Shown one piece after another: positions 52,172-61,359 of a stretch of DNA of 64,000 nucleotides. The DNA is taken from assembly GCA_022710725.1 (NCBI GenBank), contig JAKLGK010000001.1, positions 483,197 through 547,196 on the forward strand, given 5' to 3'. Source of the DNA: Verrucomicrobiota bacterium (lineage in GTDB: Bacteria > Verrucomicrobiota > Kiritimatiellia > CAIQIC01 > JAGNIJ01). Both the position numbers and the translations under genes were made by a program. The notes under the pieces were generated by a model. That model searched no databases. It worked only from the letters and a program-made list of their open reading frames with translations, and had not been told where the DNA came from. Every line of letters begins with the position of its first letter. Position 1 is the stretch's first letter.

Positions 52172-53880
52172 GGCCTCCGGCCGCCCTCCAACTGCTTCCG
52201 CAACACGTCGTATTCCACCTTCGAATGGTGGCGGGGGTCCATGGGGATGGCCTCGACGAAGAATACGTCGTCCACGGGGATGCCGTTCTTGGCGAAGAGG
52301 CGGAGGATCTCGTCGCGAGCCCTTCGCTCATCGCAGCCCGCGGGGTCCAGCGCCGCGACGGCGGCAGTGCGCTCCCCGAGCCCGGGATCGGGCAGGCCAA
52401 GAAAAGCCGCCTGTTTTACGAAGGGAAGCTGCTTGAGGATGATCTCCGCGCGCACGGGGAAGCACAGGCGCCCCCCACGCTCGATGACGTTGTGGATCCG
52501 GCCGACGATCCAGAGATGGCCCGCCGGGTCCAGGCGCGCCAGGTCGCCGGTCCGGTGCCACACCCGGCCGCGCTCGTCCACGATCTTGGCCCGTCGGAAC
52601 GCGTCCTCGTTGTTGAAGTAGTCTCGGCAAACGTGGTCGCCGGTGACGATGAACTCGCCGACCTCGCCGGGCGGGACCTCGAGGGCCGCCCAGCTTTCCT
52701 GCTTCAGGTCGATCGGGCCGCGCCGGATCCGGATGAACTTGTATTCCAGTTCCGGGCTGACGCGCCCGACGTTGACGCCCTCCTCGACGATCTCGGGGTC
52801 GGGCTTCCCGGCTTGGGCCAGCATCTCCCTCGCCTCGATGTGCGCCATGGGCTCGACCTCGGTCGAGCCGTAGAGGACCCAGCAGGCCGCGCGCGGCGCG
52901 ATACGCAGGAAGTCGCGGACGTTGTCCCGGCTGATCGGCGCGCCGCCGGTAACCACGCGTCGGAGGCCGGCGAGTTCAATCCCCGCCTCCGCGCAGAAGC
53001 GCGACACACCAACCAGCATCGAGGGCGACAGCGTGGCGCAGGTCACGCCCTCGCGCAGGAGCTGCGTCGCGAGCAGAGCGGCATCGCGCGGGCCGGGCGC
53101 GGCGAGATCGAGCGCCGGGATGACCGTGGTCACTCCGGAGGCCAGGTTGTTGAGCGAGAAGATCGGAAACGCGGGCAGGTCCGCGTCCGCAGGCTCGTAG
53201 GGCAGGAGCGAGGCCAGCGCCTCGTGCTGCGCGCAGAGGAACCTGTGCGTGCGGTTCGCGCCCTTGGGCGCGCCTGAGCTGCCGGTGGTGAACGTGACGA
53301 GGGCGGTATCCTCCGGCTCCACGGCCTCCACGGGGACGGAGCCGGCGCGCTGGAGCATATCTTCCAGCCGCGCCGTGAACGAGGCGTCGGCGCCCGGCCC
53401 CGCGACGATCCGGATTTCGAGCCCGCCGAATTCCGGCAGGCCGGCGACCAGGTCGAAGGCGGCGCGGTGGCTGATCATGGCCTTGGGCTGCACGCAGGCC
53501 GCGCTCGCGCCCAGCTGGTGGCGGCGCGCCCAGGAGTCGAGGAAGACCGCGACGGCCCCGAGCCGTTGCACGGCGAACATGGCGGTGTACATCAGCACGC
53601 CCATCGGCAGGAAAATGATCGCGCGGTCGCCGCTCCGCAGTCCGAGATCCTTCAGGCCGGCCGCCACGCGGTCGATACCCTCCGCGAACCGGCTGTAGGA
53701 AATTTCCCGGTGCGGCAGGCGCGAGGCGGGACGACCGTCCCACGCGGCGAGATCCGAAGTCTCCACCCAGCGCAGCGCGAGCCGCTCTGGAAACGCGGCG
53801 CGATGCCGCTCGATGTAACTGATGACATTGTTCAGCGGCGCGCGACCCGGTTGATGGCCGATCCGTTCCTCGTCCTTCAC
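52168..53880 (-). CDS. AMP-dependent synthetase/ligase
   Basis: A 570-residue ANL-superfamily ligase: P-loop VTFTTGSSGAPKGANRTH, A5 VLYGSTEVEPMA, WHRTGDLARLDPAGHLWIVGR (A7-A8), and a C-terminal lysine in DPRHHSKVEYD. The TTGSSGAPK P-loop and the NRTH sequence recall OleC/fatty acid ligase-like proteins, but the substrate is unknown. The GTG start overlaps the formyltransferase stop by GTGA (53877-53880). It is distinct from the other ligase in the window at 34262-35824. Confidence 0.9.
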   Translation of the reverse strand: MKDEERIGHQPGRAPLNNVISYIERHRAAFPERLALRWVETSDLAAWDGRPASRLPHREISYSRFAEGIDRVAAGLKDLGLRSGDRAIIFLPMGVLMYTAMFAVQRLGAVAVFLDSWARRHQLGASAACVQPKAMISHRAAFDLVAGLPEFGGLEIRIVAGPGADASFTARLEDMLQRAGSVPVEAVEPEDTALVTFTTGSSGAPKGANRTHRFLCAQHEALASLLPYEPADADLPAFPIFSLNNLASGVTTVIPALDLAAPGPRDAALLATQLLREGVTCATLSPSMLVGVSRFCAEAGIELAGLRRVVTGGAPISRDNVRDFLRIAPRAACWVLYGSTEVEPMAHIEAREMLAQAGKPDPEIVEEGVNVGRVSPELEYKFIRIRRGPIDLKQESWAALEVPPGEVGEFIVTGDHVCRDYFNNEDAFRRAKIVDERGRVWHRTGDLARLDPAGHLWIVGRIHNVIERGGRLCFPVRAEIILKQLPFVKQAAFLGLPDPGLGERTAAVAALDPAGCDERRARDEILRLFAKNGIPVDDVFFVEAIPMDPRHHSKVEYDVLRKQLEGGRRP

Positions 53881-54617
53881 AGCCGTATCCCTTTTCTGCG
53901 CATGGCCCAGACCTGTCGGAAGGTGGGGCTTCGGTATAAGGCTAGCCCTGGGATGGAACTATTATTAGAGGCATGGAAGCGGCCCGATTCTTCGATATCT
54001 TTCAGGAGTCCGGCGGCGACCTCGCGTTCCCGGCGGCTGGCCTTGAGCAGGTAGGCCGGGTAATCACGATCGGTTCCGTCCGAGACCTGCTCGCGGGCGA
54101 GGATGGGTCCCGCGTCGACCTGGGGGATCATGACATGGATCGAGAAGCCGGCGGGCCGCCCTTCGAAAAGCGCCCAGAGGTCGCACATCGTTCCGCGCTG
54201 CCCGGGCAGCAGGCCGTGGTGGATGTTGATGCAGCCGAGCCGCGGCGCGGACAGGATGTCGGCCTTGTAGATGAAGCGCGTCCGCGCGTTCAGGACGAGG
54301 TCGAATCCGTGATCGCGGACAAGGCCGACGGCCTCGGGCGAATGGATGGTCGGCATCGTCCACGCCGGTTTGCCTGCCGCGGCAAAAGCGTCCGCCCGCC
54401 GCCGCGCGCTCGGACCGAACCAGTTGCGCAGGAGTTGCAGGCCGATGCGCGGGGCGCCCCCGGCGGCCAGCCCCAGCGCCTTGGCGAGGAGTTTGCGGCT
54501 CCGGTTATCGAGCGCCAGCAGCCCGCCGATCTGCGGGCACGCGGCCAGCCCCGCCACGAGCGCGTCGTAGTTCCCGGGGACGAAGGTGATCCGCGAGGTG
54601 ACCAGCAGCGTCTTCAC
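53877..54617 (-). CDS. Formyltransferase-fold protein
   Basis: A 246-residue protein with the formyltransferase core NIHHGLLPGQRGTMCDLWALFEG (N-H-H active-site style) and FSIHVMIPQVDAGPILAREQV. It is shorter than Met-tRNA formyltransferase and lacks its C-terminal domain. Such stand-alone proteins formylate amino sugars or small molecules using N10-formyltetrahydrofolate. It starts at GTG 54617, with a TACACT element 6 bases upstream and no ribosome-binding site. It heads the run of overlapping genes down to the UbiA-like gene. Confidence 0.85.
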   Translation of the reverse strand: MKTLLVTSRITFVPGNYDALVAGLAACPQIGGLLALDNRSRKLLAKALGLAAGGAPRIGLQLLRNWFGPSARRRADAFAAAGKPAWTMPTIHSPEAVGLVRDHGFDLVLNARTRFIYKADILSAPRLGCINIHHGLLPGQRGTMCDLWALFEGRPAGFSIHVMIPQVDAGPILAREQVSDGTDRDYPAYLLKASRREREVAAGLLKDIEESGRFHASNNSSIPGLALYRSPTFRQVWAMRRKGIRL

Positions 54618-54669
54618 GCGGCCAGTGTAGCCGCGCGCGCGATAATTGCACGCCGGATGTGCCGGCCCG

Positions 54670-55656
54670 TCAGAGCGAAGGATCGCGCCGGTGGGGCTCG
54701 GGACGGCGCCGCATGCTCAACAGCACGATGACGACCGCGATGACGCCGAACGCCGCCAGGAACGGCCAGGAGGCCATGCCCTCGGGCTGGGGCTCCGGCA
54801 CCCAGACGGAAGCCTCGCTCAAGCTGGCCGGCGGAGGCGGGATCTCCGGCCGCCCGGCGTCCACCCAGGCCGTGTACCAGAGGCTGGCCAGGGCGCAGGC
54901 CGCCCGGTGGACCTGCTCGATGAACAGGTCGCCGGTGGCCTCCCACAGGTAGTCGTGGTACGTTTCGGGATCCCGGGCCGGGTCGGCCACCCGCAGGGCG
55001 TCGTAGTCCGCGGCCAGGACGTCGACGGCCCGCCCGTGCGACTGGTCCAGCCAGCCCAGGACGGCAGGCCAGAGGTTGGAGATATACTCCGCTTGCGCCT
55101 CCGGCATGAGGCCGCTGCGCCAGTGGATGGCGGGCATGTCGGATTCCCAGCGCATGTGCGCGCCGTTCTGCCCGTTGAGCTGGCCGTCGTAATTTTCCGT
55201 GGTGTGCAGCGGCTGGTGCAGGTCGCCCACGTAGTGCGCCTGGGCCGCGGCCAGGCTGGCGGCCTGGACCCAGTTCCCGGTGGCCATGGCGGCGGTCAGT
55301 TTCGACTGCAAGTCCATGATGACCCACGGCACATGCCCGTGGTAGCGGTACAGGCCGTTCCGCAGCGCCGTCGGATCGGACGGCAGGTTGGTGGCGGTCA
55401 GCGGGGCATAGGCCTCGAGGTCGATGTAATGCCGCTCGCCCTCGGTAGGATCGTAGTCCTTCCACAGGTCGGGATGCACGCTGTAGCGGGCCACCAGCCG
55501 CGCGTACATGCGCCAGAGCTTCATCTCGTCCGGCGCGGCCTGGGCCGCCTCGCGGCCGATGTCCATGTGCAGGCGGCCTCCCCACCCCGCCGCCGCCAGC
55601 GGCATCACCAGGAGAATCAGCGCCGCCCACCGGCGGCATGGAGTCGTTCTTTTCAT
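54670..55656 (-). CDS. Exported S1/P1 nuclease-like zinc-dependent protein
   Basis: A 328-residue protein with signal peptide ending LAAAGWGG, so that the mature N-terminus begins with Trp as in S1/P1 nucleases and phospholipase C. Metal ligands are visible in GRLHMDIGREA, ERHYIDLEAY, AQAHYVGDLHQPLH and NGAHMRWESD. A C-terminal hydrophobic segment followed by RRRPEPHRR suggests membrane anchoring. Nuclease or phospholipase activity is likely but not decidable. AGGGC lies upstream of the ATG. Confidence 0.85.
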   Translation of the reverse strand: MKRTTPCRRWAALILLVMPLAAAGWGGRLHMDIGREAAQAAPDEMKLWRMYARLVARYSVHPDLWKDYDPTEGERHYIDLEAYAPLTATNLPSDPTALRNGLYRYHGHVPWVIMDLQSKLTAAMATGNWVQAASLAAAQAHYVGDLHQPLHTTENYDGQLNGQNGAHMRWESDMPAIHWRSGLMPEAQAEYISNLWPAVLGWLDQSHGRAVDVLAADYDALRVADPARDPETYHDYLWEATGDLFIEQVHRAACALASLWYTAWVDAGRPEIPPPPASLSEASVWVPEPQPEGMASWPFLAAFGVIAVVIVLLSMRRRPEPHRRDPSL

Positions 55657-55729
55657 TCGCCAAGCCCTGCCCTACGTACGCCCGGATTCCGGAAAGGTCA
55701 AGCCGCCTTCGCGGGGAAGAAGCGGGCGG

Positions 55730-58447
55730 TCAACGGACCGAGGCCAGCGAGAGGTCGGTCGCCCAGACGGCCACGCCGCCGGGCTCGAGCGCGATCGTAA
55801 TCCGGTCGCCCCGGAGCGGAGACGCGGGATTCCCGCGCAGGACGTCCCGCCACGGCCCGGCGCCCGGCAGGTTCACCGTCACGCGGCGCTCGCGCCGCCC
55901 GAAGTTCGCGGCCACGACGACCGCCGCCCCGGCCTCGCCGCGCGTGTAGACCGCCACGCCGTCCGGGAGGCCCTGCTGATCGAGGGTCACCGCGCCGGTG
56001 CGCAGCGCGGGGTGCGTCGTCCGCAGCCGGACGAGCGCCCGCGCCGCGTCCCGCAGCCGCCGCGCGGGCCGGCCGAACCAGCCTTCCGTGCGCCCCCAGT
56101 TCAGCGGGTTGGACCCGACGGTCTTGGCCGTGTCCTCGCCGAACTCCTGGCCCGCGTACACCATGGCGGGGCCGGGCGCCGTCAGCGTCAGCGCCAGCGC
56201 CAGCAGGGCGCGGCGCTCCGCCTCGTCGCGGGAGTAGCCGCGGCGCCGCAGGTCGCGCATGACCCGCTCCTCGTCGTGGCTCTCGGTGTACGCGATGCGC
56301 TCCGACACGCCGCCGAAGCCCAGCTGCGCCGGGTCGAGCAGCCGGGCGAACTCGTCGCGGTCGAGGCGGCCCTCCTCGACGTAACCGCGGACGACCCAGC
56401 GGAACGAGTCGCCCCACGTGGCGTCCATCTCCGTCCGCCGGATCAACTCGGGATCGCTGGGGATATGCTCGGCGATCATGTAGCTGCCCGCGTCCGCCTG
56501 CCGACCCGCCCACGCCAGCCAGCCCGCGCCCCAGTCGTTGTAGCCCTCCCACTCGACGAAGCGCGTCGCGTCGAAGCGGATCCCGTCCACGCGGTACTCC
56601 GTCAGCCAACAGCGGATCGCGTCCTCGACGTAGCGCTTGAAGGCGCGCGACTGCTGGTCCAGGTCCGGGAAGCCCCAGTTCTCGCCGCGGAACAGGCGGA
56701 AGTACGGGCTGGCCTCGTAGTCGGCGCCGTAGAGCTGGTAGAGCGCGGAGTTGCGGTCCATGTGGTTGAAGACCGCGTCCATGATCACGGCCAGGCCCCG
56801 CCGGTGCGCCTCGTCGATCAGCCGCTTGAGCTCGCCGGGCGTGCCGTACGCCGACTCGGGCGCGAAGTGGAACGCGGGGTTGTAGCCCCAGCTCCGGTCG
56901 ACCGTGAACTCCATCCACGGCATCGGCTCGATGGCGTTGAAGCCCAGGTCCCGGATGTAATCCAGCCGGGCGATCACGCCGGTGAACCCGCCGCCGGGCG
57001 CCAGGTCGTCGATGTGAAACTCGTAGATGGCCAGTTGGTCGAGGGGCGGCCGGGTGTAGTTCGTGGCCGTCCAGGCAAACGGCGGCTGGCCGACCTCCAG
57101 CACGGCGCGCGCGTGCCACGGCTGGTGGCCCTCGCGGCCGGCCTCGTCCTTCCACTCGATGTCGCGGGCGTAGGGATCGGCCAGGAACTGCCGGCCCTCG
57201 ATGCAGAACTGGTACCGGGGCGCGCCGTTCGAGACCGGCCGCGTCGTCCACCACGTGCCGTCCGGCGAGGCGGTCATCATGTCGGCGAACGGGTCCCAGC
57301 CGTTGAAATCGCCGACGAGCGATATGAACTTCTTGCCCGGGGCGTGGAGCGTGAAGGTCGCCGTGCCGTCCGGGTTGACGGTCGCGCCCCACGGCACGCC
57401 CTGCGGCAGGTTCTCCACGCGGTGCGGCGGCAGCTTCCAGAAGAAGATCTCCTGCAGGCCCACGAGCCCCTCGCGCTCGGCGCGCGCCGTGAGCTGGTGC
57501 CGGCCGTACTTCAGCTGGCGGAACGGGATCTTCAGCTCGAAGGGCGTCTCGCCGACCGACGCGATGGATCGGCCGTCCAGCCACATCTCCGCCCGGTCCG
57601 CGCCCTCGGCCTGCAGCTGGACCTGGGGGTTGTCCACGATGACCTCGCCGTCCTGCGGCGAGAGCAGGCGGACCGAGGGCGCCTCCGGGCCGGTCTCCAG
57701 CGAAATCCCCACGTTGTAGTTGCGGCCCGCGTCGGTGTCCCAGTCGTCGCCCCAGTGCACGGCCATGTGCAGCGTGCGGACGACCTGGTCCGCGCGGTTG
57801 AACGGGCCGAGCGCAACGGTGGAGACGCCGTTGCTGTCCGGCTTGCCGAGCGGCGTGTCCACGGCCAGCCCGTCCGGCGTGGCGAAGGTGCCGGGCGGCC
57901 AGTACTCCTTCCGCGGCGGCTTCCACAGCTGGTTCTCCGCGTTGACGCCCCAGCGGAGCAGCCCGCCCGGCCGGCTGCGCCGGACGCGGACGACGACGCG
58001 GTCGTTGATTGTCGGCTCCTCCGGGCTGGCCCCGATGCGGCCGAAGGAGACCGGGATGTTGTAGTTCTTTTCGTCCTTGTTCGCCCAGGTCCCGTCGTTC
58101 CAGTGGATGGCGAAATTCAGCGACCGGATGAGCTGGTTCGTGTTGTTGAACGGGCCCAGGGTTAGCCGCAGCACCCCGCGCTCGTCGGGCCCCTGCATGG
58201 GCGTCCGCGTGGCCACGCCTTCCAGAATGGAGCCGGGCGGGCGGTACTCGGGGATGGCCTGATCCCAGATCATGCCCACGGCGTTGACGCCCCAGTGCAG
58301 CATCGCGCCCTGCGTCGCGCCGCGGATCTCGATCTGGATTTCCTGGTCAATGGACGGGTAGACCGGGCTGTACCGGATATCCCAGGCCCCGGCCGGGAGC
58401 GCCAAGCCAATGCCCGAAAGGAAAAACGCTAAACCGAGGCGCCTCAT
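55730..58447 (-). CDS. Secreted alpha-amylase family (GH13) enzyme with starch-binding modules
   Basis: A 905-residue protein with signal peptide MRRLGLAFFLSGIGLALPAGA. Two tandem N-terminal modules (MLHWGVNAVGMIW; NFAIHWNDGTW, and again LRWGVNAENQLW; HMAVHWGDDW) look like CBM25/53 starch-binding domains. An Ig-like region and a CBM48-type domain (ISLVGDFNGWDPF) follow. The GH13 barrel holds the nucleophile Asp in VDGIRFDATRF, the acid/base Glu in SYMIAEHIP and YTESHDEERV. It probably branches or hydrolyses alpha-glucans outside the cell. The region before the ATG has only a weak ribosome-binding site. Confidence 0.92.
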   Translation of the reverse strand: MRRLGLAFFLSGIGLALPAGAWDIRYSPVYPSIDQEIQIEIRGATQGAMLHWGVNAVGMIWDQAIPEYRPPGSILEGVATRTPMQGPDERGVLRLTLGPFNNTNQLIRSLNFAIHWNDGTWANKDEKNYNIPVSFGRIGASPEEPTINDRVVVRVRRSRPGGLLRWGVNAENQLWKPPRKEYWPPGTFATPDGLAVDTPLGKPDSNGVSTVALGPFNRADQVVRTLHMAVHWGDDWDTDAGRNYNVGISLETGPEAPSVRLLSPQDGEVIVDNPQVQLQAEGADRAEMWLDGRSIASVGETPFELKIPFRQLKYGRHQLTARAEREGLVGLQEIFFWKLPPHRVENLPQGVPWGATVNPDGTATFTLHAPGKKFISLVGDFNGWDPFADMMTASPDGTWWTTRPVSNGAPRYQFCIEGRQFLADPYARDIEWKDEAGREGHQPWHARAVLEVGQPPFAWTATNYTRPPLDQLAIYEFHIDDLAPGGGFTGVIARLDYIRDLGFNAIEPMPWMEFTVDRSWGYNPAFHFAPESAYGTPGELKRLIDEAHRRGLAVIMDAVFNHMDRNSALYQLYGADYEASPYFRLFRGENWGFPDLDQQSRAFKRYVEDAIRCWLTEYRVDGIRFDATRFVEWEGYNDWGAGWLAWAGRQADAGSYMIAEHIPSDPELIRRTEMDATWGDSFRWVVRGYVEEGRLDRDEFARLLDPAQLGFGGVSERIAYTESHDEERVMRDLRRRGYSRDEAERRALLALALTLTAPGPAMVYAGQEFGEDTAKTVGSNPLNWGRTEGWFGRPARRLRDAARALVRLRTTHPALRTGAVTLDQQGLPDGVAVYTRGEAGAAVVVAANFGRRERRVTVNLPGAGPWRDVLRGNPASPLRGDRITIALEPGGVAVWATDLSLASVR

Positions 58448-58557
58448 GTCCCGGCACTTTACCCGGTCGCCCCGCCGCGCGGCCAGCCGAGAATGAAAAA
58501 AAGCGCCCGCGAAAAAGACCGCAGATCCCCGTGAGACTATTCGGGCCGGCGGCTGTC

Positions 58558-58563
58558 TATACA
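58558..58563 (+). promoter_or_regulatory. -10-like box next to the start of the S41-like protease gene
   Basis: TATACA ends five bases before the ATG at 58569, so a transcript from it would start at or beside the initiation codon. No good -35 hexamer is visible at normal spacing. Confidence 0.35.
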
Positions 58564-58568
58564 GGGCA

Positions 58569-61355
58569 ATGAACACACGATTCATCCTGTTGCTCGCAAC
58601 GAGCCTGATGCTGGGCCATGACGGCCCGGCCGCTGAACCCGCAGCCCCCTCGCCCGCGCCGCATAAAATGACCGGCCGCGTTCTGGACGGAATCGGGGCC
58701 GCGCTCGCCGGGATCGCCGTCCACTGCTATCTCCCCTACGTGAACTCCTCCGGCTGGGAGGCCGCGACGGACGCGGACGGGCGCTTCGAGTTCACCCGGC
58801 TCCCCCCGTGGGAGCAGGTCGTGGCGGCCGTGGATCCGTCCGGGCGCCTCGCGCCCGCGCTCGTGGAACCCGCCATCGCAGGGCGGTCCCACGACATCGT
58901 GATGCGGCCGGATTGGGGCGCGACCGCCGGACGCGTCGTGGACGAGGCGGGCGAGCCCGTCGCCGGCGCCACCGTGACCGTCTACCTGGCGTCGGGGAAG
59001 CTGCTCCAAGACGCGGATTCCCGGCGACGCTACGGCGGAGGAGAGCACATGGTCCGCTGGAGCCGCTCGTCCGTGACGGACGCGAAGGGCGAATTTTCCG
59101 TCGAGGCCTTTACGGCCACGCCCCGCCTCGTCGAGGTGATCAAGGACGGCTACCTCGACATGGCCTTCCCCGTCGCCACGTCGCCGTGCGTCCTGACGGT
59201 CTATGCCCGGGAGGACATCCGGCGGGAGCTTAAAACGCTGGGAGGCCCGATGGGCGCGGAGTACCTTCGCTGCCTCCACGCGCTGGACCCGCCGTGGCTG
59301 GGCGCGGAAACGCTGGACGCCCTGTTGCCGAGAGTGCAGGCCATCGCCGACGGCCGGGAATCGCACGCCCTCGTGACGCCGGAGTTGGCCCGCCAGGCCC
59401 TGTTCCTTCTGTCCCCGCCCAGGCCCGCGAGGGGGACGGTGTCGGATGCGGAAGGACGCCCGCTCGCGGGCATCCCGGTGTACTACGGCTACCCGTACGT
59501 GGGCGGGGATCACCGGATGACGACGGACGCGGAGGGGCGCTTTGAAACCGAGCCCCTGCGCTACGCGGGCGGGTTCCTGGCCGTCGTGGATCCGTCCGGG
59601 GCGCGGGCGCCGCAAATGAAGGAAGGGATCGAAGGCGGCCGCGCATATGATTTCACGCTGACGACCAACCGCGCGCGGCTGGCGGGCGTCGCGACGGACG
59701 CGCAGGGCCGCCCCCTGCCGCAATGCCGGATCACGGCCGTGCTGCTCCCGGCCCGTATTCTCGACGAGGAATTTGGCGCGCCGCCAAGGTTTTACCTGTC
59801 GTCGCTGGAGCCCCTGATCGGCGAATCTCCCTGGGCCGTCACCACGACCTCCGGGCCGGAGGGCCGCTTCGAACTGGGCGTTCCGCCCGCCTCCAGGGCG
59901 CAACCGGCGTTCGCGGAAAAGGAGGGCTACCTCGGCGCGATGGCCCTTGCCTCCAACACGCCGGTCGTCCTGGCGCTGATGCCGCTGGAAGAACTGGGGG
60001 ACGCCCTGGGCGCGCGGCCACCCGCCGAACAAGTCGCGCTCCTGCGCCGCCTCACGCCGCCGGCTATGAAGAGCCTCCCTGTCGACGTGAAAAAATCCAT
60101 CCGGGAGACCCTGCAGGCCATTTCGAACGACGCCGCGGACACGACGCCGTCCGCGGCCGCGGAGGCCGAGGGGCTCTTGCGCCTCCTGAACCTCGAGGCC
60201 TGCCCGCTCGAGGCCAACGACTACGCCGGCGCCTTCTCGGCTTTCGCGAAGGAAATGGACGCGCACTATCCCTTCTTCGACCTCAAGGGCATCCGCGGGA
60301 ACTGGGAGGCGGCCAAGGTCAACCTGGCAGCCGAGGCCGCCGCCTGCACGAATGACGCGGAATTCATGCGCGTGATGCTCGCGGCGATCCTCGTCCTGCG
60401 CGACGGGCACATGCATATCGCGGATCCGCGCGTGGAGCCGGCATTCCCGGAGACCCGCTACGGCGGCGTCTCGTTCCACCCGGCCACGGAAGACCGCGTC
60501 GTGGTCATGGAATCCTTTCCCGAACTCGCCGCAACGCTCCCGCCGGGCACGGTCGTCACGAAGGTCAACGGGAGCCCGGCCCGCGCCTGGTTCGAGGAGC
60601 AGGCGGAATCTCTCTGGGAAAAGGGAGGGTATCCCTCGCGCCAGCGGGCCCGGCTGTTCGCCTACCGCTACGGCTTCCGCTGGGAAGAGGGCGATTTCGA
60701 GAAACCGCCCGAGTTCGAAATCGAATATGTCCCCGCGGGAACGACCGAACCCGCGACGCTGAAGCGGACGGCCGACCGGGAAACGCGGGGCTGGCCCCAC
60801 GCCTATGCCCTTCCGCCCGGCCTCCGGGAGGGGCCGGGCGTCTTCCATGCCGTCTTGAGCAACGGGTACGGTTACGCCTGGTGCCGGCGCATGCAGGACG
60901 AGGCGGCGTTCATCGACATCGTGAAGGGATTCCAGGGCGCGCCGGGCCTGATCGTCGACCTGCGCGGCTGCGGCGGGGGCGGGGGCGGCCGCGCCTCGGC
61001 CGAGGCCATCAAGGCCCTGAACGTGCCCGTGGTCGGCCTGATCGACGCCGGCACCTATTCCGCGGGCGAGACCTTCGCGCGCGACCTGGCGCAGATCGCG
61101 GGGGCCTGCCTGATGGGCTCGACGACGGCAGGGGCGTCGTCATCAAAACGCCACTGGCCGTTGCCGAACGGGTTCGGCACGGTCGTCTATGCCGAGCGGA
61201 GCCGCTGGGGCATCGGCGGCCGGCCGATCGAGTACAACGGGATCGAGCCCGACGAAACGGTGGAGATCGTGCCGGAGGAATTGCAGCAGGGCCTGAACTC
61301 CGGCATCCTCCGCGCCTCGGAGCGCCTGGACCGCGTCCGCCAGGGCGGGAAATAG
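58569..61355 (+). CDS. Secreted protein with carboxypeptidase-regulatory-like domains and an S41-type protease domain
   Basis: A 928-residue protein with a signal peptide (MNTRFILLLATSLMLGHDGPAA). Residues about 35-420 hold three or four Cna B/carboxypeptidase-regulatory-like repeats (VLDGIGAALAGIAVHCY; VVDEAGEPVAGATVTVY; DAEGRPLAGIPVYYG). Residues about 545-920 form a peptidase S41 (tail-specific protease/tricorn core) domain: LRDGHMHI, GLIVDLRGCGGGGG, then AGTYSAGETFARDL with the likely nucleophile Ser, and WPLPNGFGTVVYAE. Known S41 enzymes cleave exported proteins. The metallophosphoesterase gene follows after 4 bases. Confidence 0.85.
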   Translation: MNTRFILLLATSLMLGHDGPAAEPAAPSPAPHKMTGRVLDGIGAALAGIAVHCYLPYVNSSGWEAATDADGRFEFTRLPPWEQVVAAVDPSGRLAPALVEPAIAGRSHDIVMRPDWGATAGRVVDEAGEPVAGATVTVYLASGKLLQDADSRRRYGGGEHMVRWSRSSVTDAKGEFSVEAFTATPRLVEVIKDGYLDMAFPVATSPCVLTVYAREDIRRELKTLGGPMGAEYLRCLHALDPPWLGAETLDALLPRVQAIADGRESHALVTPELARQALFLLSPPRPARGTVSDAEGRPLAGIPVYYGYPYVGGDHRMTTDAEGRFETEPLRYAGGFLAVVDPSGARAPQMKEGIEGGRAYDFTLTTNRARLAGVATDAQGRPLPQCRITAVLLPARILDEEFGAPPRFYLSSLEPLIGESPWAVTTTSGPEGRFELGVPPASRAQPAFAEKEGYLGAMALASNTPVVLALMPLEELGDALGARPPAEQVALLRRLTPPAMKSLPVDVKKSIRETLQAISNDAADTTPSAAAEAEGLLRLLNLEACPLEANDYAGAFSAFAKEMDAHYPFFDLKGIRGNWEAAKVNLAAEAAACTNDAEFMRVMLAAILVLRDGHMHIADPRVEPAFPETRYGGVSFHPATEDRVVVMESFPELAATLPPGTVVTKVNGSPARAWFEEQAESLWEKGGYPSRQRARLFAYRYGFRWEEGDFEKPPEFEIEYVPAGTTEPATLKRTADRETRGWPHAYALPPGLREGPGVFHAVLSNGYGYAWCRRMQDEAAFIDIVKGFQGAPGLIVDLRGCGGGGGGRASAEAIKALNVPVVGLIDAGTYSAGETFARDLAQIAGACLMGSTTAGASSSKRHWPLPNGFGTVVYAERSRWGIGGRPIEYNGIEPDETVEIVPEELQQGLNSGILRASERLDRVRQGGK

Positions 61356-61359
61356 GGGC

